From NCBI RefSeq assembly GCF_006636205.1, contig NZ_VIGB01000003.1, forward strand, positions 3,586,501 through 3,650,500: 64,000 bases of DNA. Direction: 5' to 3'. Positions 63,861-64,000 of the stretch are shown piece by piece. Numbering within the stretch: the stretch's first letter is position 1; every line of letters begins with the position of its first letter. The stretch comes from Kitasatospora acidiphila (GTDB taxonomy: Bacteria > Actinomycetota > Actinomycetes > Streptomycetales > Streptomycetaceae). The position numbers and the translations under genes were made by a program. The notes under the pieces were generated by a model. The model was not told the DNA's origin, did no database searches, and saw nothing but the letters and a program-made list of their open reading frames with translations.

Positions 63861-64000
63861 TCAGTGGGTGCTGATGACGTCTCCAAGAGGACCAGGGGTG
63901 CCAGGGCGACCAACCGGAGCGGCAGATTCAGCCGGAGTCGCACCTGCATCGGCCGCCGAGGCAGCAGTCTCACCGGGCTCAACATGCTGGTCGGCAGCCT
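63861..64000 (-). CDS. C-terminal end of an unidentified protein (continues past the window)
   Basis: The frame enters at the right edge and ends at 63861-63863, coding a tail rich in Ala, Gly, Pro and Glu: AADQHVEPGETAASAADAG..., ending PLGDVISTH. No domain is visible. The Ala/Pro-rich composition and the terminator just downstream support a real gene end on this strand. Confidence 0.55.
   Translation of the reverse strand, partial: AADQHVEPGETAASAADAGATPAESAAPVGRPGTPGPLGDVISTH

Noticed and set aside
63545..63874. 109-aa open frame near the right edge
   Set aside because: It runs through a terminator hairpin and over the stop codon of the opposing gene; no domain recognised.
1..64000. CRISPR arrays, insertion sequences, tRNA genes, prophage or known defence systems
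   Set aside because: Looked for on both strands; no direct-repeat array, transposase, cloverleaf or recognisable defence gene set was seen apart from the RelE remnant.

Overview
The window is chromosomal DNA of a streptomycete (Streptomyces, Kitasatospora or a close relative). The GC content is very high (by eye around 70% or more), many starts are GTG or TTG, and the gene content is typical: mycothiol synthesis (mshB), WhiB, DUF6113, DUF6542, DUF4245, SpoIIE-type phosphatases with an RsbW-like kinase domain, polyphosphate glucokinase, and peptide ABC operons of the BldK type. I see no tRNA, rRNA, CRISPR array, IS element or replication origin.

Layout. 0-12 kb: C-terminus of a GNAT enzyme, a SirB1-family protein, an ABC exporter with a DesK/DesR-like two-component system and an upstream dyad, an S9 peptidase, a 64-aa membrane protein, mshB, a DUF6113 protein and a large Pro-rich membrane protein with peptidoglycan-binding-like repeats. 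12-25 kb: two complete peptide ABC importers facing each other across a shared terminator. The left one has the order permease, binding protein, permease, ATPase, ATPase described for bldK. The right one carries the only TTA (bldA) codon I found in any gene of the window. 25-38 kb: typA, an orphan peptide-binding lipoprotein, an sdhCAB operon of the three-subunit actinobacterial type, two tandem PAS/PP2C/HATPase regulators and a Nudix hydrolase. 38-43 kb: accessory genes, including a methyltransferase, a flavin-binding-type protein, a split RibD-like reductase and deaminase followed by a HAD phosphatase, DUF488, a cupin and a RelE remnant. 43-57 kb: conserved housekeeping block (ychF, ppgK, ispH, APC permease, xseA, xseB, nitroreductase, glpX, WhiB-like, DUF1707 protein, class I fumarase). 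57-64 kb: accessory genes, including a DUF234-type ATPase under a multi-dyad operator, AhpD-like protein, cyclophilin, DUF2625, a DUF5753 regulator remnant, and a TetR-GT39 operon whose predicted operator exactly fills its promoter spacer.

The most important caveat is that six genes are each broken by one apparent missing base in a short C or G run (near 10605, 20027, 23783, 27604, 40430 and 42776). Conserved sequence resumes at once in another frame, so I read these as probable sequence errors and give the restored gene spans. Other broad signals are a streptomycete 31-33 bp repeat found inside coding sequence in three different reading phases, and a TANNNT hexamer 5-8 bases before the start codon of about eleven genes, which suggests leaderless mRNAs.
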